The notes: a model not told the origin generated them from the letters alone. A DNA stretch of 64,000 bases from JAMQKA01 sp034521835 (GCA_034521835.1 JAXHMA010000006.1:1-64000), one strand, 5' to 3'; positions 51,821-61,699 are shown, numbered from the stretch's first letter. Translations and numbers: made by a program.

Positions 51821-52999
51821 ATGGAAGCTGTCATTGTTGCCGCCGCACGTACGCCAACCGGGAAAGCCAACAAAGGATCCCTGCGTTTCACCTATCCCGA
51901 TACGCTGGGGGGAGAGGTCATCAAATCGCTGCTGCAGCGCGCGCCCTCCCTGCAGCCCGAAGAAGTCGATGACGTGATCATGGGATGCGCTTTTCCCGAA
52001 GCATCGCAGGGGATGAACGTGGCCCGCCAGTGTTCGCTGCTTGGCGGATTACCCCCCTCGGTTCCTGCCGCTACTGTTAATCGCTTCTGTTCCTCGGGGC
52101 TCCAGACCATTGCCCAGGCGGCCGAGCGAATCATGGCCGGCAATGCGGATGCTATTATTGCCGGCGGGGTTGAGACCATGTCGATGGTGCCGATGGGCGG
52201 CAACACGCTGCGGCCAAATCCCGAGTTGGTGGAGAACTATCCTGAAGTGTACATCAGCATGGGACTAACGGCGGAAAATGTAGCTGACAAATACGATGTC
52301 AGCCGGGAAGACCAGGATGCGTTTGCCTACCAGAGCCACAAGCGTGCTATCGAGGCGTGGGATCAAGATCGCTTTGAAGGGCAGATTGTGCCCATCGAAG
52401 TCACCGAAAAGATGATCACAGCCGATGGAGAGACTGAGCAACACACTTTCCTTTTTGAAGAAGATGAGGGTCCGCGAAGGGATACATCAGAAGAGATTCT
52501 GGCCAAGCTAAGTCCTGCCTTTAAGCAGGGTGGAACCGTGACCGCCGGTAACTCATCCCAAATGAATGATGCCACAGCTGCGGTTATTTTGATGAGCCGC
52601 AAACGAGCGGAGGAGTTAGAGCTGGAACCAATGGCCCGATTCGTGGGATTTGCCGTGGCCGGCGTACCTCCCGAAATTATGGGCATTGGTCCGGTGGAGG
52701 CGGTACCCAAGGTGTTGAAACAGACCGGAATAGACAAACAGGAGATAGATATCATTGAGCTGAATGAGGCGTTTGCTTCACAGTCTCTGGCCGTAATCCG
52801 GGAGCTGGATTTTGACCCGGACATCGTTAATGTAAACGGCGGGGCCATCGCTATGGGGCACCCTTTGGGATGCACAGGGGCCAAGTTGAGCACGCAGATT
52901 TTATACGAGATGAAGCGACGCGATGCGCGATATGGCCTTGTTACTATGTGTGTAGGCGGCGGTATGGGCGCAGCCGGAATTTTCGAAAATCTTAGCTGA
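51821..52999 (+). CDS. fadA: Acetyl-CoA acyltransferase (3-ketoacyl-CoA thiolase)
   Basis: The protein has 392 residues and is intact. The acyl-accepting Cys90 lies in TVNRFCSSGLQTIAQAAERI. GGVETMSMVPMGG, GTVTAGNSSQMNDATAAVIL, DIIELNEAFASQSLAVIREL, the catalytic His in NGGAIAMGHPLGCTGAKLST and the second Cys in VTMCVGGGMGAAGIFE follow. It performs the thiolytic last step of beta-oxidation and pairs with the FadN-like enzyme. Its ATG lies two bases beyond the right inverted repeat of the four-helix-bundle cassette, so transcription and translation may still run through from fadN. Confidence 0.93.
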   Translation: MEAVIVAAARTPTGKANKGSLRFTYPDTLGGEVIKSLLQRAPSLQPEEVDDVIMGCAFPEASQGMNVARQCSLLGGLPPSVPAATVNRFCSSGLQTIAQAAERIMAGNADAIIAGGVETMSMVPMGGNTLRPNPELVENYPEVYISMGLTAENVADKYDVSREDQDAFAYQSHKRAIEAWDQDRFEGQIVPIEVTEKMITADGETEQHTFLFEEDEGPRRDTSEEILAKLSPAFKQGGTVTAGNSSQMNDATAAVILMSRKRAEELELEPMARFVGFAVAGVPPEIMGIGPVEAVPKVLKQTGIDKQEIDIIELNEAFASQSLAVIRELDFDPDIVNVNGGAIAMGHPLGCTGAKLSTQILYEMKRRDARYGLVTMCVGGGMGAAGIFENLS

Positions 53000-53015
53000 G
53001 GGATTACAATAACGT

Positions 53016-53885
53016 ATGTTCACACCTGACACACTGAGCAATGATACTATTCTTGTGACCGGCGGAGGCAGCGGACTAGGGCTTAGCATGGCTAAAAAGT
53101 TTGCTTCGTTGGGAGCAAACATCATCATTTGTGGTCGAACGGAAGAAAAACTCCAGAACGCCGTGAACAAGATCAATGAACAGTCTGCGGGTAGCAAAGC
53201 GATCTATTTTGTAGCGGATGTCCGTGATTACGAGCGTATGGAGAAAGTGACTCAGGGCATCGTAGAAAAATTTGGGAATATGACGGGCTTGGTCAACAAT
53301 GCCGCCGGCAATTTCCTGTCAGCATCGGAAGATTTGACACCCGGCGGGTTTAAGGCCGTCGTCGATATTGTGCTTCATGGATCTTTTAACTGTACGCACA
53401 TTTTTGGGAATTACCTGATCGATAACAAAAGAAAGGGCAATATTCTAAGTATCGCCACAACGTATGCAGAGTCAGCCGGATCTGCATTTGTTCTTCCCTC
53501 AGCGTGTGGAAAAGCAGGAGTTTTGGCAATGACGCGTTCTCTGGCGTATGAATGGGCTACCTATGGGATCAGGTTAAACGCTATTGCACCGGGGCCGTTT
53601 CCGACAGAAGGGGCCTGGTCCCGGTTGATGCCTGACGAAGAGTCCGAGCAGAAGTTTCTGTCTAAAATCCCGGCCAATCGATATGGGAATCACGAAGAGC
53701 TGGCCAATCTTGCAACTTTCCTGATGTCCGATATGGCGGAATATATTACAGGGGAATGTGTGACGATTGATGGGGGAGAAAGCCTGGCAGCCGGGCAATT
53801 TAACTTTCTTGATCAGATGGCGTCGCGCGATAAGCTCAAAAAGTTTTTTGCCTCCATGAAATCAAAATCAAATGAGGACGACTAA
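53016..53885 (+). CDS. SDR-family 2,4-dienoyl-CoA reductase-like protein
   Basis: The protein has 289 residues and is intact. ILVTGGGSGLGLSMAKKFAS (cofactor loop), IICGRTEEKL, VNNAAGNFLSASEDLTPGGF and GEDVTIDGGE-type GECVTIDGGESLAAGQFN fit the DECR subgroup. The classical YxxxK is replaced by SACGK in VLPSACGKAGVLAMTRSLAY, which agrees with DECR enzymes, where the Ser and Lys act with a Tyr elsewhere. It would reduce 2,4-dienoyl-CoA from unsaturated fatty acids. It starts 16 bases after the thiolase, the last gene of the beta-oxidation operon. Confidence 0.82.
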   Translation: MFTPDTLSNDTILVTGGGSGLGLSMAKKFASLGANIIICGRTEEKLQNAVNKINEQSAGSKAIYFVADVRDYERMEKVTQGIVEKFGNMTGLVNNAAGNFLSASEDLTPGGFKAVVDIVLHGSFNCTHIFGNYLIDNKRKGNILSIATTYAESAGSAFVLPSACGKAGVLAMTRSLAYEWATYGIRLNAIAPGPFPTEGAWSRLMPDEESEQKFLSKIPANRYGNHEELANLATFLMSDMAEYITGECVTIDGGESLAAGQFNFLDQMASRDKLKKFFASMKSKSNEDD

Positions 53886-54731
53886 ACCGTCAGTTTCTTG
53901 CTGATTTTTTCTGCCACCTTTAACGTTTGATAAAGATCGTAAGCACCAAACGGGGAGACTTTTTCTCATCTGAACGGCTTTAAGAAATTGCAGGGCGGCT
54001 ATCTCCGCTGATTTGGTTGCATCAAACATCTTTTTCTGCCGGAAGAAATGGCCGCTTTTATTCTTCTCACCTGTCTGAACGGTATGCTCTATCACATCCG
54101 CATAAAGAATAAAAGAGTGGTCTGAAACGGTACGTTTATGATTATTTTTATTTGCCACCGTATTGACAAAGATACCCGCGGTGGTTCCGCTGTTGAATCG
54201 GAGAAACAGGTGTATTGCCCCGCTCTCCTTGCTTTTTAACGCTGTTTGATTGACATCCACATGATGGGTGGCACCGTTGACCCAGGTCATGCAAAAGGCC
54301 AGCTCATCGAGCCAGTAATTGCTGATACTGGTATCGCGCTCGAGATAGTCCGTATGGCTCAGCTCTCGAACAACCTGGATAAACCGGGGCTTCTGAATTT
54401 TTTGGAACATCCACTGGGACGCCGGTGAAAGGGTGGGCCAGTGGCTGTACTGCACAACGACGTTTGACTCTTCAGAGGCGTGGTAAATTTTTTCAGCCTT
54501 GAATAGATCGCGGGGAAGTCTCGAGACGAGGAAAGAATGAAAGCCTTGCTTAATGGACTCGAGGAGCATATCCAGTTTATTGGGCGAATCATCTATGAGG
54601 ATGCAGGCGTCGACGGTTCCGATGCCCTCCAAATTCCGGGCAATGATCACCTCAGAGACGGATGGATGAGGCCTTAGGTTTTTTTCCCAGGCCACAGCAC
54701 GGTCGGCGTCTCCAATTATTCCAATTTTCAT
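53882..54731 (-). CDS. Gfo/Idh/MocA-like oxidoreductase, frameshifted near its C-terminus
   Basis: MKIGIIGDADRAVAWEKNLR opens a Rossmann fold in the Gfo/Idh/MocA style, followed by ACILIDDSPNKLDMLLESIK, NVVVQYSHWPTLSPASQWMF and a C-terminal domain. The frame shifts near 53955. The corrected end PFGAYDLYQTLKVAEKISKK then LTV stops at 53882, so the stop overlaps that of the convergent SDR gene. The usual catalytic EKP motif is not evident, where SRLPRD stands, so activity is uncertain. The family normally oxidises sugars or cyclitols with NAD(P). Confidence 0.65.
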
Positions 54732-54839
54732 AATGGCATTGCTCCTCTAAGGCTTTTTAACTGCCAGTATCAGCAAATACCACATGAAATTCAACTTGGG
54801 AGAGCCCTTCTGTATTTGTCAATTAAAGGATCAATAAGG

Positions 54840-55023
54840 TCAATCGGGCATTACCAATGCCAGGATAAAGTAAAGTAATACCGGACTTCCCCAGCCTAAA
54901 ATAGTAAGAACAACAAAGATGATACGGACAATCGTCAGGATCCCAGCCGAGGTATTCGGCGATACCGCCGCAAACACCGGCAATCATTTTATCTGTTCTT
55001 GATTTTGATAATCGTGCTCCCAT
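54840..55023 (-). CDS. PspC-domain membrane protein, one frameshift
   Basis: ATG 55023 gives MGARLSKSRTDKMIAGVCGG then IAEYLGWDP, the PspC signature. Past a one-base insertion near 54940 the sequence continues TIVRIIFVVLTILGWGSPVL then LYFILALVMPD, the expected two short membrane helices. The corrected length of 60 residues is typical. PspC proteins are linked to envelope-stress (phage-shock) responses. No other psp genes are visible. Confidence 0.85.
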
Positions 55024-55091
55024 AAGAAGATACTCATTAGTTACATTTTAGCCGTTCTAGCTCAACCTTACGGCTAATAAGTGTTAATGTT

Positions 55092-55760
55092 TCAATTCTT
55101 TTTAAGATTTAAATAATATGATAATCCAAAATAGTAAACGGGATAGATAAATGAGCTGTAAATTAACAGGGGCGGAGATTCATCAAATAAGTAGAGAAGT
55201 ACAAGTAGCTGAATAAAAAAAACTCCGCCGAGAATTACATTAAGTTTTTTAAAGTGTACCGTTTGTGTCGGGTAAACAAATTTAACCGGCATAATGGTAC
55301 CGATGGCGAAAAGTATTAAAATGATGGAGCAGAAAGTGGTTGAAAGATCCAGGAGAAACATATAAAAAACGACGATATTCCAGTAGGAAGGAAATCGCCA
55401 AAAAAACTGGTCATCAGTTTTGGCTTTTGTATTTGAAAAGCCCAGAATGCTGCCAAGAGCGCAAAGCATGAGCACCCAGGAAGGTATCTGCAGTGTTGCA
55501 TATGCCCAGAGCAGGGGCGCTATCGTCCAGGTTGTATAGTCGATGATGTTATCCATCAAGGCACCGTCAATAACAGGAGCCTCTTCTTTTACATTGAACG
55601 CTCGTGCCAGCGTGCCATCCACCGCGTCAATAAAGACGGCCACGGCCAGCATCCACATAGCCTGCTGATAAAGACCATCATAAGTGAGAAGAATGGCCCA
55701 AAGACCGAATGCTGCACCAACAGCTGTAAGTACGTGTACCCCATAAGCAGGTATTTTCAC
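55092..55760 (-). CDS. pcs: Phosphatidylcholine synthase-like CDP-alcohol phosphatidyltransferase
   Basis: The open frame extends to 55877, but a terminator-like hairpin lies at 55826-55858. Pcs homology starts at KIPAYGVHVLTAVGA, so I prefer GTG 55760. The CDP-alcohol transferase motif DGTLARAFNVKEEAPVIDGA then LMDNIIDY contains the DGxxAR...G...D...D catalytic set. Spacing and the PVIDG-LMDNIIDY wording are those of phosphatidylcholine synthase, which condenses CDP-diacylglycerol with choline. About eight hydrophobic segments. Choline would come from the medium; no choline importer is nearby. Phosphatidylserine synthase is a less likely alternative. Confidence 0.78.
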   Translation of the reverse strand: MKIPAYGVHVLTAVGAAFGLWAILLTYDGLYQQAMWMLAVAVFIDAVDGTLARAFNVKEEAPVIDGALMDNIIDYTTWTIAPLLWAYATLQIPSWVLMLCALGSILGFSNTKAKTDDQFFWRFPSYWNIVVFYMFLLDLSTTFCSIILILFAIGTIMPVKFVYPTQTVHFKKLNVILGGVFFIQLLVLLYLFDESPPLLIYSSFIYPVYYFGLSYYLNLKKN

Positions 55761-55825
55761 ATCTAGGCGTTCATGAACATTTAATATAGACGTTTGTCGT
55801 AGTGCGATGACATCCCAATAAAATA

Positions 55826-55858
55826 AAAAAAGCGGAACCTTGGAAGCCCCGCTTTTTT
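55826..55858. terminator. Bidirectional hairpin terminator between pcs and the hypothetical upstream gene
   Basis: AAAAAAGCGG pairs with CCGCTTTTTT around a 13-base loop. A-rich on one side and T-rich on the other, it can terminate from either direction. On the minus strand it ends the M56/TonB-region transcription unit before pcs. Confidence 0.7.
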
Positions 55859-55889
55859 GAAAATAGTGATAAAGCATCGTTATTTTTTG

Positions 55890-56200
55890 TCATCCACAGA
55901 GCTGTAGTTGATTCTGAGCGCACCTCGTATTTAGCATGATTTTTGCACTGTCGGTTACTGGGCTGTAAGGAGTATCAGGATGTGCGCTGAAATAGACGAC
56001 CAGCTTATCAAATTTGCGCTGTGGGATATCTTTAAGAAGTTGATCAAATTCCTGAAGCATAGTTTCGTTGCCATTAACTTCAAGAAAACCAGCAGAATAC
56101 CCTGGAGATGATACTGCAACAGAATCTCCCTGTTGATGAGCAATCTCAATATCCCCCAACCATAAACGATATAAACGATCAGACCAGAAAGGGAACCCAA
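55890..56200 (-). CDS. Small hypothetical protein, probably frameshifted at its N-terminus
   Basis: The clear part is the frame ending at 55890: GDIEIAHQQGDSVAVSSPGY, ETMLQEFDQLLKDIPQRKFD, KLVVYFSAHPDTPYSPVTDS and a Cys-containing tail. A hydrophobic MGSLSGLIVYIVYGW precedes it in another frame and may be its N-terminal membrane anchor. The pattern DKLVVYFSAHPDT is reminiscent of periplasmic accessory domains, but I do not recognise the family. It lies downstream of the M56/TonB cluster on the same strand and may belong to it. Confidence 0.45.
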
Positions 56201-56295
56201 AGCATGGCTAGGCTGGAATTACCGATCGATTTTGAAAGGTGTAAAAGATCAGTCATTTATTGGTCCATCGAGAAAGATGTACTCCGCTTTAGTAT

Positions 56296-57141
56296 TTAGT
56301 TTACATTCAATTTGATGGTACCGATGGTGTGCCCCAGGTAATTGACATTGAACTGATGCAAGCCGGGGGGTAAATCATCAAAGTGAAATTCTCCATCTTT
56401 GTTTGTTGAGGTCCAAAAATTTGTGCCCTTTACCACGATATCTGCATTGGGTAACGGTTTTTTGGGATCGCCGTGCAGCAGAATTCCGAAAACAGAGCCG
56501 GGTTCCTCGCTGGCATTGATTCGCAGCGCTAAGTTTTTGCCGGGCAGGTTGTCAGTCTCCTCAAAAGAGGGAGTCTGCTCAATTACACTGAGTACAGGCT
56601 GAGCCTGTTTGTACGCCACAGGCACGGGATATTGAACGGTTTTTACTTCTGAACTGTCGGCTAGAGTGGCCTGCTCAAGGCAGCGAATCGCTTCTTTTTG
56701 AAGGGAATTATTATCGATACCCGATACCTTTATACCTTCAGTTGTATCTCCTGTACTGTCGGGCAACTGCACCAGTATGGTATCTTTGATCGTTTCGTTT
56801 TGTGCCGGTTGCGTGTTCTTGGCACATCTAAAAGTAACAGCGCCGCTCGAATCAGCTACCAGGATAATCGGACTAATGCGTGTAATAATTGTTGGCTGAT
56901 TTTTCGCTGCCGGGGATGAGTCTGTGCTGCTGGCATCCGACAGGAGGAAAATGACAGCAGCAAAAAACGTTGCTGGCAGGGCCGCCAAAACAACTTTTAG
57001 GGATTGGGAAAGCCGTGTGTGAAGTTCAGCATATCGGCGTAACAGTAGCCAGGCAACTATAAATAGAAACAGCCAAATCCCAAGAAGAAACCAAAATGAA
57101 CCATGGTTGAAGCTGCCTATATAATCAAAAATGCTACTCAT
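56296..57141 (-). CDS. Membrane-anchored protein with a carboxypeptidase-regulatory-like domain
   Basis: The protein has 281 residues and is intact. Two N-terminal hydrophobic helices (FWFLLGIWLFLFIVAWLLLR, VVLAALPATFFAAVIFLL) are followed by a linker, a stretch resembling the end of a TonB C-terminal domain (KEAIRCLEQATLADSSEVKT then VQYPVPVAY) and, at the end, a beta-sandwich CarboxypepD_reg-like domain (PLPNADIVVKGTNFWTSTNK, DGEFHFDDLPPGLHQFNVNY). It overlaps the upstream M56 sensor by eight bases. The domain layout matches the C-terminal part of the neighbouring M56-TonB proteins, so it looks like a third, peptidase-less family member. Role unknown. Confidence 0.6.
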   Translation of the reverse strand: MSSIFDYIGSFNHGSFWFLLGIWLFLFIVAWLLLRRYAELHTRLSQSLKVVLAALPATFFAAVIFLLSDASSTDSSPAAKNQPTIITRISPIILVADSSGAVTFRCAKNTQPAQNETIKDTILVQLPDSTGDTTEGIKVSGIDNNSLQKEAIRCLEQATLADSSEVKTVQYPVPVAYKQAQPVLSVIEQTPSFEETDNLPGKNLALRINASEEPGSVFGILLHGDPKKPLPNADIVVKGTNFWTSTNKDGEFHFDDLPPGLHQFNVNYLGHTIGTIKLNVN

Positions 57142-58838
57142 TATTGCCGTTGTTATTTAGCGGAGCCAATCGAACCTTTGGTAAGTTAGAACCAGGATTA
57201 TCTACCTTGCCATATCCGATAACGTAAAAAGGGGTGATTGAATTCTGCGTATCGGCCTCTTTTAACAGTGAATCCACATTGGCTTGGAACGATTGTTCTT
57301 GATCGCCGCCCGAAAGTCGGAAGATAACGGGCAGGGAAATCTCGGCGCGAATGGGTTCGCCATTTTGGGTGGCCGGCTCAAAAGCAGAAAGTTCCAGGCA
57401 GCGCTTGGCCTCGTTGTCAATAAAATCCGCCCCGCCCGACGCACGGTGATGTTTTCTGCCCAACCGTTCTTGTTCACCGCAAATTCCAGAATTATCAGTC
57501 CCTCTATGCCTTCTTTTCGCGCGGCTTCAGGATACCGAACGCAGCGCTGAAAGTCCTTGGTAAGTTTGGGCAGGGGACCTGTTTTTGACCCTGAAAATTC
57601 CTCTTCAGGGGACTCTGGTTGAGAGCGTTGAAGATCGGAAGCCGGCGTTTGATTTGAGTTCCCCGGCTTATGTTCTTCATCCTGCGACTGCTGTTGTTGG
57701 CTGATATTGAGATCGCCGCCCGGCAGATCGGCGATTGCCGAAGTCCCCGAATCATTCCAGCTTATTCCCGGCGTTTGAATTAGCGATGGCTGATTCGCAG
57801 TTTTCAGCTGGCTGCAGCCTATAAGGCCGGTAAGGATAAACAGCAGTGCTGTACTTACGATTACGCTTGATTTTTGAGGTCGAGGATGGTCATTTAAGGT
57901 TTTCATGGTCTTAATCCGTTGTTGAAGATTCGATTGTTGTACGGACATGCTGATAATCCCGGGAGTGGAAATTTTTTTCTTCTGGGCCAGCTCAAACAGC
58001 AACTGCGCGTAGTTTTTGGCAGATATTGATTGATCAGCCAGTACTTCGGCATCGCAGGAGAGCTCGCGGTATTCTTGCAGCTCATGATCAAATAGGTGAA
58101 TAAATGGATGAAACCAGAACAGCGATTTAATCCCCTTTATTATACTATTGACCAGGAAATCACCGCGTTTAATGTGCATCAGTTCATGCAGGATGGCCAT
58201 CCGCAGTTTTTTGGGATGGTCTTTCAGAGCATTTGGAATAACAATCGTAGGACGGAGCCACCCGAACGTGTAGGGAATTTTTGTCTTGGCAGTAAAGACC
58301 AGTGCTGTGTGTTGTACCAATTGTTGTTGGAGAGAGGAGTCAATATCTAAATCTTGGGATATGTTGCTGAACGGCGTTTTTTCCAGCTTTTTGATAAAGG
58401 TAGCTATTCGCCGATAGGTTTCTCCCAGCTTTAAGAGCCTGCAAAAACCAACGGCTAGCAATGCCAGCGTTACCAGGCCGATCCAAAAGTGGGGGTCGCT
58501 CCAGTTTATGAGAGTGGCGGCAGTATCCGCAGTTGTCCCTGTTTCAGCAGAAGTTGGCAGGGGATTTTGAACCAGGATAAACGTCGCCGGAGTGGAGGAA
58601 GTAGCATTGGTTATCTCGGGCACGCTTCTCAGTATCAGAGAGGTGATGATTCCCAGCGGAAGCGTAACGATGAGAGCGATCCGCGTGTTTAGATGATAGA
58701 GCGGGTTTTTGCTGGGTAACATGCGCAGGCAAAAATATACGAGCAGGGCACAAGCGCCTCCCATACTGCCAGCGGGAACCAGATCAGTTCCAGGCTCTGT
58801 GCTCCTGTTTGCTGCAAATAATCGGCTATTTCAAACAA
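57134..58838 (-). CDS. M56 (BlaR1-like) metallopeptidase with TonB C-terminal domain, second copy; frameshifted
   Basis: A TTG start at 58838 (MFEIADYLQQTGAQ, LIWFPLAVW) is likely, with an indel just after; the main frame opens at 58764. Membrane helices precede the M56 zinc motif in MAILHELMHIKRGDFLVNSI (HELMH) and LFDHELQEYRELSCDAEVLA with the third ligand Glu. After a long linker comes a TonB C-terminal domain: CVRYPEAARKEGIEGLIILE, FAVNKNGWAENITVRR, and in another frame after 57440 SGGADFIDNEAKRCLELSAF, EPATQNGEPIRAEISLPVIF. BlaR1-type proteins cleave a partner regulator upon sensing a signal. The partner BlaI is upstream. Confidence 0.8.
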
Positions 58839-59030
58839 AATAATTGCTCCGATTTATGGGCTATTCTTTCAAATTATTTTTTCTCCTTCTGAGGACCGAC
58901 AGTAAATATCCCACAAACCAGCGAGAAGACTCCCAACGTAGTATGGGGAATGTAAGAATTAGGAATCTGCCGCTGGATTTATAGTGGGTGCAGGATCATC
59001 TCATTTTTTGAGACTTCAAATAGATTGACT

Positions 59031-60984
59031 TCAATTTTCCTGAACCTGCACTGTCATCGTTCCATATTGAATATGAGAGAACATCAATTCCTGCTGACCT
59101 GCGGATATTCCACTAAGCGTAAATTCTCCATCTTGATCAGTTATTGTTCCTGTATTCGTATTCTTCACCACTATATTTACACCGGGAATGGGGTTGCCGG
59201 TCTCATCGTCAGTAATTTTGCCCGAAATACTTCCATTTGTCGATTCTGATATACTTGCGGTGAATTTTTGGGGCTCATGCTTCGGCTCTTCCATATATGC
59301 TGAGCCTTTTTCTTCCTCAAGGGAACCGGGCAGCTTATACACAACGGGCAGCGAGTATTGCACGCGAACGGGCTTTCCGCGCTGTTTGCCGGGCTCGAAC
59401 TCGGCCTGTTTTACGCATCGAATCGATTCCTCATCAGCGCCGGCGCCAATGCCGCGGATGACCTGTGGGGATTCCACCTTGCCCTGTTCATTTACGATAA
59501 ACTGCACAATAACTCGTCCCTCAATACCGGCCTTTTTAGCATCCTCGGGATATTCCACGCAGTTGGCGATGGAGGATAATCCCCCTTTGAGCTTAGGCAT
59601 CTCTTCAACTACAACAAAATGTGGTTCTGATGGTGGGTTTTCTTTATTAATCTCATCGTCTGATCTTTAGGTCGGAAAGCGCCTTTTGTTTGTCAATCAA
59701 GCTCAAAATTACGACTCCATTTTTACCCTGATTACCGTATAAATCAGTAGCTTCTTGACCCTTGAGCACTTCGATCGAACGGATATACTCTTCTTTTATC
59801 CGGCTTATCGCTTCTATCTCTTCCTTTCCGGCTATCTCTTTGTTTTCATAAGATCCATCCAGATTAACATCTTCACGTATTACATAGAGTGGTTGGACAG
59901 GAGAGGAAGGGGCATTCCGCATATTTTGCTGAACTTCTTGGATATCATCATTTGTTAGGCCATCACTCTGCAGGTCGCTGCAGGCGATAAAGCCGGAAAT
60001 ACCTACCAGCAATCCAAGGCTAATGAGTACACTTTTTACGACGGGTCGATTCGTTTCGGTTACATTCATCATTGTATTGATCCTTTTTTTGAGTGAAGAT
60101 TGATGGACAGCCATGCTAACCAAGTTTGCTGTTTCCAGTGAATTCTTGGGAGCCAGTTCAAACAGCAGGCTGGCGTATGCTTTTCGGGAGATGGTGGTAT
60201 CGGTCAATACTTCAGAATCGCAGGAGATTTCCCGGTATTCCTGGATTTCGTGATCAAACAGGTGAATAAGCGGGTGAAACCAGAACAGGGATTTCATCGC
60301 CGTGATAAACCCGTTGACGAGAAAATCGCCCCGTTTTATGTGCATCAGCTCGTGTCGGATGGCCATGCGCATTTTTTCCGGCTTTTGCTGCAGGAAAGCT
60401 GGAATCACTATAACCGGCTTGCGCCATCCGAAGGTAAACGGAATATCCGTTTTTGGGGATATCGCCAGCATAATTTGTTCAGAATTTAAACGCAGGTCTT
60501 GCACGTTGATCAGCTCGCTTTCAGCCAGTGATACCAAGTTTAGTTGTCGGGCGTAAGTGGAAATTCGGTAGTAATTCCAGGCCATTCTGCCGAGTTGAAT
60601 AAGTCCTCCCGCCAGCAGCAGTGCGGTGACCAACCCAATCCAGAGATATGGATCGCTCCATGGAATCGTTTGAGCTGCATGTTGTACTTCGGGCGTTACC
60701 ATGATTGGATTTTGAATCACCAAAAGGGAAAGCTGCCCGGATGAGGAGGAGGTGCTCAAAAAATTGCTGATCGCACCCGCGGCACCCGATGCCAGGAAAC
60801 CCAGCGGAATGCCCGCCACTAATGCCACGCGCAGGTGGTAATGATACAACACATCGCCGTGCTCAATCCACCGCAGGGCCAGGTGAACCAGCAGGGCGCA
60901 TAAACTCCAGATCAGCAGGGGAAACCAGAGGACGTCCAGGCTCAGCCAGCCAAAATCTTGCAGGTAAGTAGTTACTTGGGTCAT
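59031..60984 (-). CDS. M56 (BlaR1-like) metallopeptidase with TonB and carboxypeptidase-regulatory domains, first copy; one frameshift
   Basis: ATG 60984 begins three bases after the blaI stop. It has four hydrophobic helices, then the M56 motif in MAIRHELMHIKRGDFLVNGF (HELMH) and LFDHEIQEYREISCDSEVLT. A linker with a lipobox-like ISGFIACSDLQ and a motif akin to TonB-dependent plug domains (EEYIRSIEVLKGQEATDLYG, NQGKNGVVIL) follows. One extra base near 59655 shifts to the frame holding the TonB C-terminal domain (CVEYPEDAKKAGIEGRVIVQ, FIVNEQGKVESPQVI, RVQYSLPVVYKL) and a final CarboxypepD_reg domain (SGKITDDETGNPIPGVNIVV). About 650 residues. It probably senses an envelope signal and cleaves BlaI. 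Paralogous to the second copy downstream. Confidence 0.8.
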
Positions 60985-60986
60985 GG

Positions 60987-61364
60987 CTAATCCTCCATTT
61001 TGTCAATCATTTTCCTGATCTCGTCGCGCTCTTCATCAGAAAGTTCTTCACTTTTCACCAGCGTTTGGACCAGCTCCATCGGGGAGCCCTTGAATACTTT
61101 TTTCACCAAGTCGCTCACCAGGTTGAACCGCACGTTGTCTGGTTCCTGGGCGGGACTGTACACGTAGGTGACCCCATCTTTGCGATATTGCAGGTAGCCT
61201 TTGTCAGCCAGGTTTTTCATGACGGTCATAATGGTGGTGTAGGCCACTTCACGGGATTCCAGGATACGCTGTTGTACATCCTTGACGGTAGCTTCTCCCA
61301 GCTCCCATACATGGTGAAGTACTTCCATTTCGGTTTCGCCAAGCGGCGTTAATGATTTTTTCAT
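60987..61364 (-). CDS. BlaI/MecI-family transcriptional repressor
   Basis: The protein has 125 residues and is intact. LTPLGETEMEVLHHVWELGE, ATVKDVQQRILESREVAYTT then IMTVMKNLADKGYLQYRKDG form the winged-helix DNA-binding domain, and the C-terminal helices (VRFNLVSDLVKKVFKG, SDEERDEIRKMI) dimerise. Such repressors are inactivated by cleavage by a BlaR1-like protein, and the M56 gene follows immediately. An AATACTA...TAGTATT operator lies 32 bases upstream. No beta-lactamase gene is near, so the regulated function is not antibiotic resistance on this evidence. Confidence 0.92.
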   Translation of the reverse strand: MKKSLTPLGETEMEVLHHVWELGEATVKDVQQRILESREVAYTTIMTVMKNLADKGYLQYRKDGVTYVYSPAQEPDNVRFNLVSDLVKKVFKGSPMELVQTLVKSEELSDEERDEIRKMIDKMED

Positions 61365-61395
61365 GATTCTCCGGTTTGGTTATCACTAACAAGCT

Positions 61396-61415
61396 AATAC
61401 TAAGTTAATAGTATT
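61396..61415. promoter_or_regulatory. BlaI-type operator
   Basis: AATACTA at 61396-61402 and TAGTATT at 61409-61415 are perfect inverted 7-mers around AGTTAA, 32 bases before the blaI start. The TACTA/TAGTA half-sites match those bound by BlaI/MecI/CopY proteins, so the operon is probably autorepressed. Confidence 0.7.
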
Positions 61416-61555
61416 AAATTAAAAATCAAACATTTCTTTTTGAAAAACAGAAGATTAGAGAAAGATTGATCGAACAGTTCTGGCTGGGAAAATTAATATT
61501 TTCCGGGTGTACCTCTTTCTGATTAAACGAAAGGCATCAAAAGGGCAAGAAAAAT

Positions 61556-61693
61556 TCACCTCCTCAGGAAAACCAGCGGTTCGTCAGGCAGAAATTCTTT
61601 CGGTTTGGTAGGCGCTTCAGGATGTGCCGAACCACCGGTGTGGTCCATTTTCCAAGTGGCTGCACCTGCTTGCAAAATGACATAATGGACAAT
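61556..61693 (-). pseudogene. Short C-terminal coding remnant next to the MITE-like repeat
   Basis: The minus strand is open to a stop at 61556 with protein-like content: VHYVILQAGAATWKMDHTGG then SAHPEAPTKPKEFLPDEPLV and FLRR. Proline- and charge-rich, it reads like the tail of a protein whose front is missing; the reading frame meets the inverted-repeat element at 61700. I do not recognise it. Confidence 0.3.
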
Positions 61694-61699
61694 CAAGAA

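Noticed and set aside
60987..61364. Antibiotic-resistance (bla/mec) interpretation of BlaI and the M56 sensors
   Set aside because: No beta-lactamase or penicillin-binding protein lies nearby, and BlaI/M56 pairs are used for many other functions in this bacterial group.
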